Translations under genes and position numbers: made by a program
Shown here: piece after piece, positions 9,086 through 19,008 of the stretch
How positions within the stretch are numbered: the first letter of the stretch is position 1
Layout of the letters: the number at the start of each line of letters is the position of its first letter
Source of the DNA: Massilia rhizosphaerae
GTDB lineage: Bacteria; Pseudomonadota; Gammaproteobacteria; Burkholderiales; Burkholderiaceae_D
Length of the DNA stretch: 64,000 nt
Direction of reading: 5' to 3'
Assembly: GCF_016093545.1 (NCBI RefSeq)
Contig: NZ_JADKYX010000019.1
Location: 1 to 64,000, forward strand
The notes under the pieces: model-generated
Told to the model about the DNA's origin: nothing
Seen by the model: the letters and a program-made list of their open reading frames with translations, nothing else
Databases searched by the model: none

Positions 9086-12049
9086 TCAGAAGCTGTAGCG
9101 GAGCTTGACCGTGTAGCGCGGGCCCGACACGAACCACGCGCGGCCCTTGAAGCCGACACCCTGCTGCATCAGCTGGCGCGCCTTGGAGTCGGTCAGGTTC
9201 TGCGCTTCCAGGCCCAGGGACAGGTCCGGCGTGAAGTTGTAGAAGACCGACGCGTCCAGCTGGCCGTAGCTGTCGGCCCACGTCGGCAAGGCCCACGCGA
9301 CGTTGTGCTGGCCGACGGTCGGGCTGTCCGGATTGGTATCGGTGCCGTCCGTACCCTGCGTGCCGTTGACGTTCACGTTCTGCAGGTTCTTCGAGCGCCA
9401 GTTCCAGGCGAGGCGTGCCGACAGCGGGCCCTTGTCGTACAGGAGCGCCAGGTTGTACGACTGGCGCGACAGGCCGATCAGCGGCAGGTCGCCGAAGGTC
9501 TTGCCGTCGACGTCGCAACCGTTCAGGTTCAGGTTGTAGTTGTCGGCGGTGTTGCCGCCCGAGCAGTACACGGAGTGCACCGGCTGGTGCAGGTCCGTCT
9601 TGCTGTCCACGTACGTGTAGTTGGCCTGCACGCCGAAGCCCGACAGCCAGCCCGGCAGCATGTCGAAGTACTGCTGGTACGCGAGCTCCACGCCGCGCGC
9701 ATGACCGTCCGCGCCGTTCACCGGGCCCGTCACGGTGTACGTGTAGGATTTGCCGGTATTGTCCGCGATGTCATAGCCGTACGACTGCTTGATGATGACG
9801 TCCTTCAGCTGCTTGTTGAAGAGCGCCACCGTCACCGAACCGCTCGGCGCGAAATACCATTCGCCCGTCAGGTCGAACTGGTGCGAGCGGACCGGACGCA
9901 GGTTCGGGTTGCCGGTGCCGGTACCCGTGTAGGTAGTCTGGCCGGTGGTGTTGTCGACGTTCTGCGACAAGGTCGTGTAGCCCTGCAGGTCGGTGAAGTC
10001 CGGACGCGAAATGCCGGAGGCCATCGCGAAGCGGAACTGCAGCTTGTCGGTCGCCTTCAGGCGCAGGTTCAGGCTCGGCAGCACGTTGTTGTAGTCGTTG
10101 CTGAAGTCCTGCTTCTTGGAGAACGCCGTGAACACCGGCACCCCCGGGTTCGTCGTCGTGGCCGGCGTGAACACCGTGTAACCGTGGGCCGTCATCTGCG
10201 TCTTCACGTAGCGCAGGCCGACATTGCCGTCGACCGGATACTTCAGGTCGTCGAAGCCGAAGCGCAACTGCGTGAAGGCCGCACCCGTGCGTTCGCTCTG
10301 GTCGTTCGTGCCCGCCGGATCGGTGCCGAAGGTGGCCGGTTTCCAGGCCGCGCAGTTGCCGTTCGGGCCGTTCTGCTCATGGCACAGGATGTCGTGATAG
10401 CTGTGCAGCGTGGCGTAGGTGCCCGGGTAGCCCGTGGTCAGCGCCACGTTCGGGAACACCAGCTTCGGCACCGACGTGTTGTTGTTGAAGAAGTTGTTGA
10501 ACGAGTGGACCTGGATGCCGTTCGCGAAGCGCGGATCGCCCAGGTAGGCGAGACCGCTGATGTCCCAGCCCTGCTGCCACGGCTGCGACACGGCGGCCCA
10601 GTTGTAGCTCGGGTTCGAGTTTTCCGTCACCGCATTGCGGTCGGTGAAGCGCACGCCGAAGCGGATGTCGCGCAGGACCGGATTGTCGAACGTGTACTTC
10701 GCATCCTGCCTGATGGCCCACTCGCCGGCATGGCTGCGGTCCTGGTGTTCCATCGTGAACGCCCAGTAGTAATTGGCCGGATCGGCCAGGTAGGCGCGCT
10801 GCGCATCGGTGAACGACAGGGTCGGCACGTCGCCGCGCAGGTCGATGGTTTCGGACGGCATCTGGATGCCGGTGGCCACCGTCGAGTCGAAGCTCGTCGT
10901 CGTCGCGCGGATGCGCTGGATGTCGGTGTCGAGCGCCCAGTCGCTGTTCGGACGCCAGCTGATGTGCCACGCGATGTCGGTGGTGTCGGACTTGCGGTCC
11001 GCGGAACGGGTGTCGGCGCCGAAGCCGATGCCCTTGTCGGCGGGGTCGGTCAGCGTGCCGGTCAGCAGCGCGCCCTTCGAATCGAAGGTCGCGTCGGGGC
11101 TCACCAGGAGGTTGTACGCATTGGACTGGGCGAAGATCGCCTGCTCGTCCCAGTGCATCTTGTAGCGCGACTTGAAGAACGTCAGCGAGGAGTTGAGCGT
11201 CGCGTCCTTCTTCCATTGCAGCGCACCGTAGGCGCCCTGGCGCTTGCGGTTGAATTCCAGCGTACGCCACTGCGAACCCTTCGGGACCCACACGGTCTTG
11301 CCGGCCACGACGTCGCTGCGCGGATAATACGGCTCGACCTGGAACGCGTCGGTACGGGTGCCGCTTTCCGAATACGCGAGGTCGATCAGGGCGCCCACTT
11401 CGCCGAAACCCGTCTTCCAGCGGTTGGAGAACATGACCGAGCCGGACGGCGAGGTCTTGCCCTTCTTGAGCTCCGAGTAGGTCTTGTCCACGGACGCGGC
11501 GAACTTGCGGCCCTTGAAGTCGAACGGCAACGCCGTGCGCAGGTTGACGAGGCCGCCGACGGCGCCTTCGATCTGCTCCGCGGACGGGTCCTTGTAGACG
11601 TCGACGCCGGCCATCAGTTCCGGCGGCACGTCTTCGAAGTTCAGCGAGCGGCCGCCGTTCGCGGAGAACGAGTCGCGGCCGTTCAGTTCGGAGCGCACGT
11701 AGGACAGGCCACGGATGTTCACACCCGAGCCTTCCACCGAGTAGTGCTCCGGGTCGCCCTTCGACATCGTGCGGTCGATCGTGATGCCGACCACGCGCTG
11801 CAGCACTTCCGTCACCGAGCGGTCCGGCAGCTTGCCGATGTCCTCGGCGACGATCGAATCGACGACCTCGTCGGCGTTCTGCTTGATCTTCTGGGCGGAC
11901 TGCAGCGCGGCGCGCTGGCCCGTCACGACGACGACGTTGGCGCCGGCGGCGCTCTGGTCCGGCTGGGTCTGGGCCAGTGCGGCACCGCCGGCAAGCAGCG
12001 CGATCTGGCCTGCTGCGACGGCGATCGTGGTTCTCTTGAATCGAGTCAT
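9086..12049 (-). CDS. TonB-dependent receptor (carbohydrate type)
   Basis: A 987-residue outer-membrane receptor. It has a signal peptide of about 26 residues (LLAGGAALAQ), a plug domain (VVVTGQRAALQSAQKIKQ, then DIGKLPDRSVTEVLQRVVGI and GVNIRGL) and a long beta-barrel ending in KLRYSF with the expected terminal aromatic residue. The LPDRS/VLQRVVGITIDR plug belongs to the TonB receptor group commonly placed beside polysaccharide utilisation genes, so oligosaccharide uptake is likely but the ligand is unknown. GGAG precedes the start. A good promoter lies about 250 nt upstream with a LacI-type operator on it, and a LacI regulator is transcribed divergently across the 880-bp gap, arguing for substrate-induced expression. 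Confidence 0.9.
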   Translation of the reverse strand: MTRFKRTTIAVAAGQIALLAGGAALAQTQPDQSAAGANVVVVTGQRAALQSAQKIKQNADEVVDSIVAEDIGKLPDRSVTEVLQRVVGITIDRTMSKGDPEHYSVEGSGVNIRGLSYVRSELNGRDSFSANGGRSLNFEDVPPELMAGVDVYKDPSAEQIEGAVGGLVNLRTALPFDFKGRKFAASVDKTYSELKKGKTSPSGSVMFSNRWKTGFGEVGALIDLAYSESGTRTDAFQVEPYYPRSDVVAGKTVWVPKGSQWRTLEFNRKRQGAYGALQWKKDATLNSSLTFFKSRYKMHWDEQAIFAQSNAYNLLVSPDATFDSKGALLTGTLTDPADKGIGFGADTRSADRKSDTTDIAWHISWRPNSDWALDTDIQRIRATTTSFDSTVATGIQMPSETIDLRGDVPTLSFTDAQRAYLADPANYYWAFTMEHQDRSHAGEWAIRQDAKYTFDNPVLRDIRFGVRFTDRNAVTENSNPSYNWAAVSQPWQQGWDISGLAYLGDPRFANGIQVHSFNNFFNNNTSVPKLVFPNVALTTGYPGTYATLHSYHDILCHEQNGPNGNCAAWKPATFGTDPAGTNDQSERTGAAFTQLRFGFDDLKYPVDGNVGLRYVKTQMTAHGYTVFTPATTTNPGVPVFTAFSKKQDFSNDYNNVLPSLNLRLKATDKLQFRFAMASGISRPDFTDLQGYTTLSQNVDNTTGQTTYTGTGTGNPNLRPVRSHQFDLTGEWYFAPSGSVTVALFNKQLKDVIIKQSYGYDIADNTGKSYTYTVTGPVNGADGHARGVELAYQQYFDMLPGWLSGFGVQANYTYVDSKTDLHQPVHSVYCSGGNTADNYNLNLNGCDVDGKTFGDLPLIGLSRQSYNLALLYDKGPLSARLAWNWRSKNLQNVNVNGTQGTDGTDTNPDSPTVGQHNVAWALPTWADSYGQLDASVFYNFTPDLSLGLEAQNLTDSKARQLMQQGVGFKGRAWFVSGPRYTVKLRYSF

Positions 12050-12282
12050 GTAATCTCCTGTGCTCTATGTATGGCGCTCCGCTTCATTGGCGGAGCTGGT
12101 TTCGACTGCGGATGAAAACGGCCGTTGGCGGCGGCCGCGAGAATCTGTCAACGCGAGGAATGGCGTTGCGAACGGGGCGTGAAAACGGACCCGGGCCGGA
12201 GCGGCCGAAAATGGCAGGATGGTGTTGGCATTGTTGTCTCCACGCTTTAGTTATTGCGTTGGCGGTGTAGTCGTTATGGTCT

Positions 12283-12328
12283 TGTAATCGTTTTCATGAG
12301 TGTAGATATTTTGCGTGATTTTTGTCAA
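12283..12328 (-). promoter_or_regulatory. receptor promoter with LacI-type operator over the start point
   Basis: On the minus strand TTGACA (12323-12328), an 18-bp spacer and TACACT (12299-12304) form a near-consensus sigma-70 promoter. Where transcription would begin, TGAAAACGATTACA (complement of 12283-12296) matches the general LacI/CcpA operator pattern TGNAANCGNTNNCA. Binding here would block the promoter. The divergent LacI gene at 12930 is the obvious candidate regulator. Confidence 0.7.
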
Positions 12329-12605
12329 ACCTCATAACATCACTGTTGTACGCTAACATCGTACGTATATCTTATTTGCGAAAAAGTATGCTGAAAATTG
12401 ATAGCTCGACAATTCGTCCGAAAACCGCAACACGGCGCCCCAGCGCCACCTTGTATCCGGCGTTTGCACCCAGGCAACTACATGGGGACACGAACGAAAA
12501 GATGAGGCCGCCAGAGGGGAAATGGGCGTCGGGATGGCGCCATTGCGGCCAGATCGCAGCGGTTCGCTGACGTTTCATGTATTGCCTGAGGGCATGTTTT
12601 CAGGC

Positions 12606-12633
12606 TATTGGAGATAGCGCTATCTGTCCAATA
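12606..12633. promoter_or_regulatory. palindromic operator-like site upstream of LacI gene
   Basis: AGATAGCGCTATCT (12612-12625) is a perfect 14-bp palindrome with a central CG, as in LacI-family operators. It is flanked by TATTGG (12606-12611) and CCAATA (12628-12633). A weaker relative, GGTAGCGCAATC, lies about 95 bp closer to the LacI start. It may be an autoregulatory site or serve another regulator, since its half-site differs from the one at 12283-12296. Confidence 0.5.
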
Positions 12634-12929
12634 AATCGATATCGCAAGCCGGCGTTTGCGTCGATAAAACCACATTATGTTATCGGGCATATCACGAATG
12701 CCGTTTTGGTAGCGCAATCAATTAAATCTGGAGATAATTCACGAAACGATTCGGAGCCTGCTTTGGCCGTAAAGTAGGAACGAGTTGATATCTTGTCGGT
12801 GTCCATGAGAGCACGTAGAGTCCAATCCATTCATTTCGCAACGCGGTCCGAATTCAAAATGGAGAACGCAATAAAAGACATGGCCGATTTTCAAAAAATA
12901 AAGAACCCCATCGCCGCCAAGGAGGCCGC

Positions 12930-13973
12930 ATGAACATGCCGGCCGAACCGCCCAAGCGGACGCGCCGCACGAAAGGCGGGCTGACGCTCGTCGACGTGGC
13001 GCGCGTCGCGGGCGTGGCGCCGATCACGGTGTCGCGCGTGCTGAACTCGCCGGAAAAGGTGTCGCCCGACCTCGTGCAGAAGGTGCGCTCCGCGATCGAA
13101 CGCACGGGGTACGTGCCGAACCTGCTGGCCGGCAGCCTCGCCTCGACGAAGAGCCGCATGGTCGCCGCGATCCTGCCGACCATCGCCGGGTCGGTGTTCA
13201 TCGACACCGTCCAGGCCTTGACGGAGAGCCTCGCCGGCGCCGGCTATCAGCTGATCCTCGGCCAGGCGGGCTACGAGAATTCGCGCGAGGACGAGCTGCT
13301 GGAAGCGATCATCGGCCGGCGTCCGGACGGCATCGTCCTCGCCGGCATCATGCGCTCCGCACAGGGCCGACGGCGCCTGCAGGCCAGCGCCATCCCCCTC
13401 GTCGAGACGTGGGACCTGACCCCGACGCCGGCCGACATGCTGGTCGGTTTTTCGCACGAAGACATCGGCCAGGCCGTGGCCGAGTTCCTGTACCAGCGCG
13501 GGCGGCGGCGCGTGGCCGTCATCAGCGCATCGGACGAACGCGCCCAGCGCCGCAACCGCGCATTCGCGCAGGCCGCCGTGCGCCTGGACATGCAGGGCCG
13601 GGACGGCACCATCCCCTTCCACACGATCTCCGCGCCGGGCACGGCGGCGGGCGGCCGCGCCGGCCTGCGGGCGCTGCTGGCGGCCCATCCCGACATCGAC
13701 GCCGTCTTCTGCAGCTCGGACATGGTCGCCCTGGGCGTTCTGACGGAAGCGCACAAGCTCGGCATCGACATTCCCGGCCGCCTGGCCGTCGTCGGCCTCG
13801 GCGACCACGCATTCGCGGCCGAGCTCTACCCTGCCCTGACCACCGTCCATCTGGACGGCCGCGCGATGGGCCAGATCGCGGCGCAGTTCCTCATCGACCG
13901 TATCGCGGGCAAGCACATTCCCGAGGTTGTGCGCGACATCGGATTTACCATCGTCGAACGGGAGAGCGCGTAG
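12930..13973 (+). CDS. LacI family transcriptional regulator
   Basis: A 347-residue repressor. The N-terminal helix-turn-helix with hinge helix is clear (LVDVARVAGVAPITVSRVLN, then GYVPNLLAGSLAS), followed by the periplasmic-binding-protein-like ligand domain (MVAAILPTIAGSVF; DAVFCSSDMVALGVL; RLAVVGLGDH). The overall pattern is close to the GntR/gluconate branch, so a sugar acid or sugar is a reasonable inducer guess. AAGGAGG lies 6 nt before ATG 12930, which fixes the start. It is divergent from the TonB receptor at 9086-12049, whose promoter carries a LacI-type operator, so it probably controls that gene. Confidence 0.92.
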   Translation: MNMPAEPPKRTRRTKGGLTLVDVARVAGVAPITVSRVLNSPEKVSPDLVQKVRSAIERTGYVPNLLAGSLASTKSRMVAAILPTIAGSVFIDTVQALTESLAGAGYQLILGQAGYENSREDELLEAIIGRRPDGIVLAGIMRSAQGRRRLQASAIPLVETWDLTPTPADMLVGFSHEDIGQAVAEFLYQRGRRRVAVISASDERAQRRNRAFAQAAVRLDMQGRDGTIPFHTISAPGTAAGGRAGLRALLAAHPDIDAVFCSSDMVALGVLTEAHKLGIDIPGRLAVVGLGDHAFAAELYPALTTVHLDGRAMGQIAAQFLIDRIAGKHIPEVVRDIGFTIVERESA

Positions 13974-14056
13974 CAAAGTTACTAGCCCACGGGCTTTACA
14001 TTGCGATAATTAAGTAGTTTAATTACATCCATGGCGTACCGAGAACGAGGATAATC

Positions 14057-14572
14057 ATGGATGTGCAATTCGGCGCCGACGCGGCCCTGCTGCCGCACGC
14101 CGCACCGGGCGGCGTGCGCTTCACGTTCGACGCCGCGCCGGGCACGCTGCATGCGCGTGCGGCGCGGGTCGGCCCGGCCTGGTTGCGCGACGGGGTGATC
14201 CACCAGTTGTCGGTGCCCGCGTTCGGCGGCGACTTCGACGGCCTGCGCTTCGACGATGCCGACATCACGCCCTGCGATTTCCTCGACGAGATCCGCGCGG
14301 CGCTGGAGCCGGGCGTTGCCCTTATCTCGCAATCGTGCGACGAGTTCCACCACCTGCACGCCTGCGACCTGACCGACGAGGGCGGCATCCGCGCGATGCT
14401 GCGCCGCTGCGCGCACGGCGAAGCGGACGGCGCGGCGTTCGCGCGCTACTGGACCGAATCGACCTACAGCTTCCCGATGGGGCAGGAATTCGACGAGCCG
14501 GCGTGGACCGGCTGGATGATCGGCCTGGGCCCGCCCGAAAAAAAAGGGCGCCGCGAGGGCGCCCTGAAGTGA
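14057..14572 (+). CDS. hypothetical protein
   Basis: A 171-residue protein that I do not recognise. It is acidic, without signal peptide or membrane segment, with an aromatic C-terminal part (YWTESTYSFPMGQEF; EPAWTGWMIGLGPPE). GAGGATAATC precedes ATG 14057. The last codons lie inside an A-tract plus GC-rich hairpin, so the final residues KKGRREGALK are encoded by a terminator-like structure. It stands alone between a LacI gene and zwf, 83 bp after the former. The codon use matches the host, so it is a probable real gene, but no function can be given. Confidence 0.65.
   Translation: MDVQFGADAALLPHAAPGGVRFTFDAAPGTLHARAARVGPAWLRDGVIHQLSVPAFGGDFDGLRFDDADITPCDFLDEIRAALEPGVALISQSCDEFHHLHACDLTDEGGIRAMLRRCAHGEADGAAFARYWTESTYSFPMGQEFDEPAWTGWMIGLGPPEKKGRREGALK
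14538..14565 (-). terminator. minus-strand intrinsic terminator inside a plus-strand gene end
   Basis: AGGGCGCC (14545-14552) and GGCGCCCT (14558-14565) form a perfect 8-bp stem with a GCGAG loop, preceded by eight A (14538-14545). Read on the minus strand this is a stem followed by eight T, a textbook terminator. No minus-strand gene is seen between here and zwf, so the transcript it would end is unknown. Confidence 0.65.
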
Positions 14573-15048
14573 TATCGAGAGTAAGTAAGTCGAGGCCGTG
14601 CTGATGGCCACCACGCCACCGCACGAGACTCCATGCTAACGCGCCGCCGCATGCCACGCCCATCATTTATTCGCCATTTGGCATCAGTTTTTGATATAGC
14701 CCGGACCGGCCCGGCCGCGCGCAAAAGCCGGTTGCCGGCACGCGCGCCGGCCCGGTGTACAATCCTTTTTTCCAGGAACACGTGCACGGCAGCAAACGGC
14801 GCCGCCGGGTTCCGAAAAACCGATCGTGCATCGACGACGAGCTGACATGGCCATCACCGGGACCCCATCGCGGCGCCGCCGTCCGGCCACAAGCCGGACC
14901 GCCCAGGCGCCCGTCCGCTACACGCATGCCGCCCCGCCACACGGGTGCGCAGCGGGTCGCATCCGTTTTGCCCTGCCCGGCAACGCATTTCACGCGGGAA
15001 CGTGAAGCGCACCGGGCAACCCATTCAACCTCCAAGATCCAGAACAAC
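14573..15048. other. 476-bp intergenic region upstream of zwf
   Basis: No family-recognisable gene on either strand. It has an AT-richer patch around 14660-14700 (GGCATCAGTTTTTGATATAG) suited to a promoter for zwf, then GC-rich sequence with ORFs that look like noise. Together with the minus-strand terminator at 14538 it could hold a small antisense-oriented RNA, but no promoter for one was established. Confidence 0.4.
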
Positions 15049-16515
<1,467 letters not shown>

Positions 16516-16727
16516 GCGCCACCTGAGCGCCTCGCGGGCGGCGGACGGCGCGCCGCCGCCTGCTTGAATCGTGCACAATAGCCCGCAGGCATCGTCCACG
16601 TCGCCCCTCAGCCGTCGATTTAATGCTTCGCAAACGCGGGCGAAATTCCGTCCGCGCGCGATTGGAGGGCACCGGCAAACGGCGTAGAGTGCGATGTCTC
16701 TCAACTCAGACCTCGGACGAGATCGCC

Positions 16728-17834
16728 ATGCAGGCAAGCAACTGGAACACGATGGGCACGCTCGGCGCGCAAGCCCTCAAGAACATGGACAAGAGCCGCA
16801 GGGCCCGCGGCGACATGCTGGAGCGCGCCGGCTACGGTCCGCAGCAGACGCCGTCGACCGTGCTGCACACGGAACCCGGCTTGAACGTGCGGCGCTACGG
16901 CGCCCCGGCCGACATCGCCGCGAACGGCGGCCCGGCCGTCCTGATCGTACCCGCCCCCATCAAGCGCCCCTACATCTGGGATCTCGCGCCCGACATCAGC
17001 GTCGTGCGGCGCTGGCTGGAGCAAGGCTGGCGGGTCTACCTGGCCGAATGGGTGGCGCTGCCGGACACCCACGACCATTTCGGCCTGGACGACTACGGCG
17101 ACCACCTGCTGGCCGCCTGCCGCCGCGCCATCGCGGACGACGGCGGGCCGGACGACGTGGTCGTGGCCGGCCATTCGCTGGGCGGCATCCTGGCCGCCGT
17201 CCACAGCTGCCTGCATCCGGACGCGGTGCGCGCGACGATCCTGCTCGAATCGCCGCTGCACTTCACGCCGGCGTCCAGCTGCTTCGCGCGCCTGATCGAC
17301 GCGACGCCGCACGCCCGCCCCATCGCCGACACGTTCCGCCAGGTGCCCGGCGTCTTCCTCAACATGATGAGCGCGATGGCCGAGCCGCAGGCGTTCCAGT
17401 GGGAGCGCTGGACCGACCGCATGCTGTCGATGACGGACCCGAAAGCGATGGTCACGCACATGCGCGTGGAGCGCTGGACGCACGACGAATTCCCGCTGCC
17501 CGGGCGCCTGTTCACGGAGATCGTCGAATCGCTGTACCGCAGCGACGCCTTCATGCAGGGCAAGCTCGCCGTCGGCGACCGCACGATCGGCCCGCGCGAC
17601 CTGAAGTCGCCGCTGCTGTCCGTCGTCGACCCGCGCAGCAAGCTGATCCCGCCGGCGGCGCTGGTGCCGTTCCACGACGCGACGTCGAACCCGCGCAAGC
17701 AGGTGCTGCACTACGAGGGCGACGTCGGGGTCAACCTGCAGCACGTGGGCGTGCTCGTGGGGCGCAGCGCGCATGCGAAGCTGTGGCCTGCGATCTTCGA
17801 ATGGCTGGACGGGAAGGACGTCGCGGCCGCATGA
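16728..17834 (+). CDS. PhaC/PhaZ-like alpha/beta hydrolase
   Basis: A 368-residue alpha/beta-fold protein related to polyhydroxyalkanoate synthases (YIWDLAPDISVVRRWLEQG; VYLAEWVALPDTHDHFGLDDY). The nucleophile elbow is GHSLGG, with Ser where true PHA synthases have Cys (GxCxG). The other triad members appear to be Asp in SVVDPRSKLIPP and His in NLQHVGVLVG. A Ser enzyme with this scaffold is more likely a depolymerase or other esterase than a polymerase (inference). The start at 16728 gives MQASNWN; the upstream extension of the frame has no family match. There are no phasin or phaA/B genes next to it. Confidence 0.72.
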   Translation: MQASNWNTMGTLGAQALKNMDKSRRARGDMLERAGYGPQQTPSTVLHTEPGLNVRRYGAPADIAANGGPAVLIVPAPIKRPYIWDLAPDISVVRRWLEQGWRVYLAEWVALPDTHDHFGLDDYGDHLLAACRRAIADDGGPDDVVVAGHSLGGILAAVHSCLHPDAVRATILLESPLHFTPASSCFARLIDATPHARPIADTFRQVPGVFLNMMSAMAEPQAFQWERWTDRMLSMTDPKAMVTHMRVERWTHDEFPLPGRLFTEIVESLYRSDAFMQGKLAVGDRTIGPRDLKSPLLSVVDPRSKLIPPAALVPFHDATSNPRKQVLHYEGDVGVNLQHVGVLVGRSAHAKLWPAIFEWLDGKDVAAA

Positions 17835-17865
17835 CGCCGCGGGCGCCGGGCCCGACGCGCCGGAC

Positions 17866-18045
17866 CTACTGTTCCGGCGCGTCGTCCTTGTCGTCGCGGC
17901 CCAGGAGCTCGCTGGACCACTCCTGCCAGCTGCAGTTGGGGCAGCGCCGCCACAGCAGGACCAGGAAGAACGTCGCGCAGCCCGCCGCGAGCACGACCGC
18001 GTGCAAAGTCAGATCCGGTTCGAGCCCGTAGAGAACATCCAGCAT
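17866..18045 (-). CDS. 59-aa single-pass membrane microprotein
   Basis: A short ORF (ATG complement of 18043-18045, TAG at 17866-17868) with GGAAGGTAGG a few bases upstream. It encodes one clear hydrophobic segment (HAVVLAAGCATFFLVLLW) followed by RRCPNCSWQEW, a single Cys pair, and an acidic tail. No family is recognised. It lies convergent to the PhaC-like gene and codirectional with the TSUP exporter whose stop is 101 bp upstream of its start. A larger antisense reading across the same bases looks like noise. Confidence 0.55.
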   Translation of the reverse strand: MLDVLYGLEPDLTLHAVVLAAGCATFFLVLLWRRCPNCSWQEWSSELLGRDDKDDAPEQ

Positions 18046-18145
18046 GGCGCACCTACCTTCCCGGCGGCATCATTCATGGCGTGACCGCATGATTCCACTG
18101 TAGACCAAGCCGGAGGCCGTGTCCAGCGCACAACGTACGTACGCG

Positions 18146-18889
18146 TCAGATCGGCTTCAGGAACAGACCCGCCGTGAGCGCGACGCCGATGCAGACGATC
18201 GCCACCCGCAACGCCTTCTCGTTGACCCGGTGCAGTGCCCACGCGCCCAGCAGCCCGCCGATGATGGCGCCCGCCGCCAGCACGCCGCACTGCAGCCAGT
18301 GCAGCTGCGGCGACGTCACGAACAGCACGACGGCCGACGCGTTCATCACGCCCGCCAGCACATTCTTCGTGGCGCCCGCATTGCGCGCGGCGAGTCCGGC
18401 CATCGTCAGCGCGGCCAGCATCAGGATGCCGATGCCGCCGCCGAAATAGCCGCCGTAGACGGCGATCAGGAATTGCGCGCAGCCCGTGGCGGCGCGCCCC
18501 AGGTGCACGTGACCTTGCGCGCCCGGCTTGCGGAAGAAGCTCCCCCACGTGAACACGGCCGTCGCGAACAGCACGAGCCACGGCACGAGCCGCGCGAACA
18601 CGGCGGCCGACGTGTGCAGCAACAGCAGGCCGCCCGCCGCGCCGCCGGCGATGCTCAGCACGAACAGCGCCCAGAACGGCAGCCCGCCCGCGCCGCTCAC
18701 CAGCTTGCGCCCGGCGAATCCGGACGTGATCTGCGCCGGGAACAGCGCGACGGTCGACGTGATGTTCGCGGCGAGGGGCGTCATGCCGGAGACGATCAGC
18801 GCCGGCAACGTGACGAACGAACCGCCGCCGGCCAGCGCATTCTGCACGCCGGCCCACAGGCCGGCCAGGAAGACGAGCAGCAGCATCAT
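18146..18889 (-). CDS. TSUP family permease (TauE/SafE-like)
   Basis: A 247-residue integral membrane protein with about eight hydrophobic segments. The N-terminal GGGSFVTLPALIVSGMTP and the repeated FGGGIGILMLAAL segment in the second half are the two diagnostic TSUP repeats. Family members export sulfite, sulfoacetate or related organic anions; the substrate here is unknown because no sulfur-metabolism genes adjoin it. It begins MMLLLVFLAGLW with no signal peptide needed. It is 119 bp downstream of the FecR-domain gene and may or may not share its transcript. Confidence 0.85.
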   Translation of the reverse strand: MMLLLVFLAGLWAGVQNALAGGGSFVTLPALIVSGMTPLAANITSTVALFPAQITSGFAGRKLVSGAGGLPFWALFVLSIAGGAAGGLLLLHTSAAVFARLVPWLVLFATAVFTWGSFFRKPGAQGHVHLGRAATGCAQFLIAVYGGYFGGGIGILMLAALTMAGLAARNAGATKNVLAGVMNASAVVLFVTSPQLHWLQCGVLAAGAIIGGLLGAWALHRVNEKALRVAIVCIGVALTAGLFLKPI

Positions 18890-19008
18890 GCGGCCGCTCC
18901 GTATCGACGAACGAGGATGAAGGCTGGGCGGCGGGGTGTCGGCATGGCGCGGCGGTGAACTCGGGGAGGCTCATCTTACACTGCCGGCGCCCGCCGCCCC
19001 AACCCGGT

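Larger units (their letters stand above)
12050..12929. other. 880-bp divergent regulatory region between TonB receptor and LacI gene
   Basis: No convincing full-length gene is visible, and the sequence is more AT-rich than its surroundings. It holds the receptor promoter and operator at 12283-12328 and a 14-bp palindrome at 12612-12625. The receptor transcript would have a leader of about 240 nt. On the minus strand 12148-12231 is a 27-codon ORF preceded by GGAGACAACA, a possible but unproven upstream ORF. Several 60-80 codon ORFs here lack family signals and were not called. Confidence 0.6.

Noticed and set aside
12322..12777. Several 65-82 codon frames in the region between the TonB receptor and the LacI gene
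   Set aside because: They lack family signals and overlap the promoter and operator sequences.
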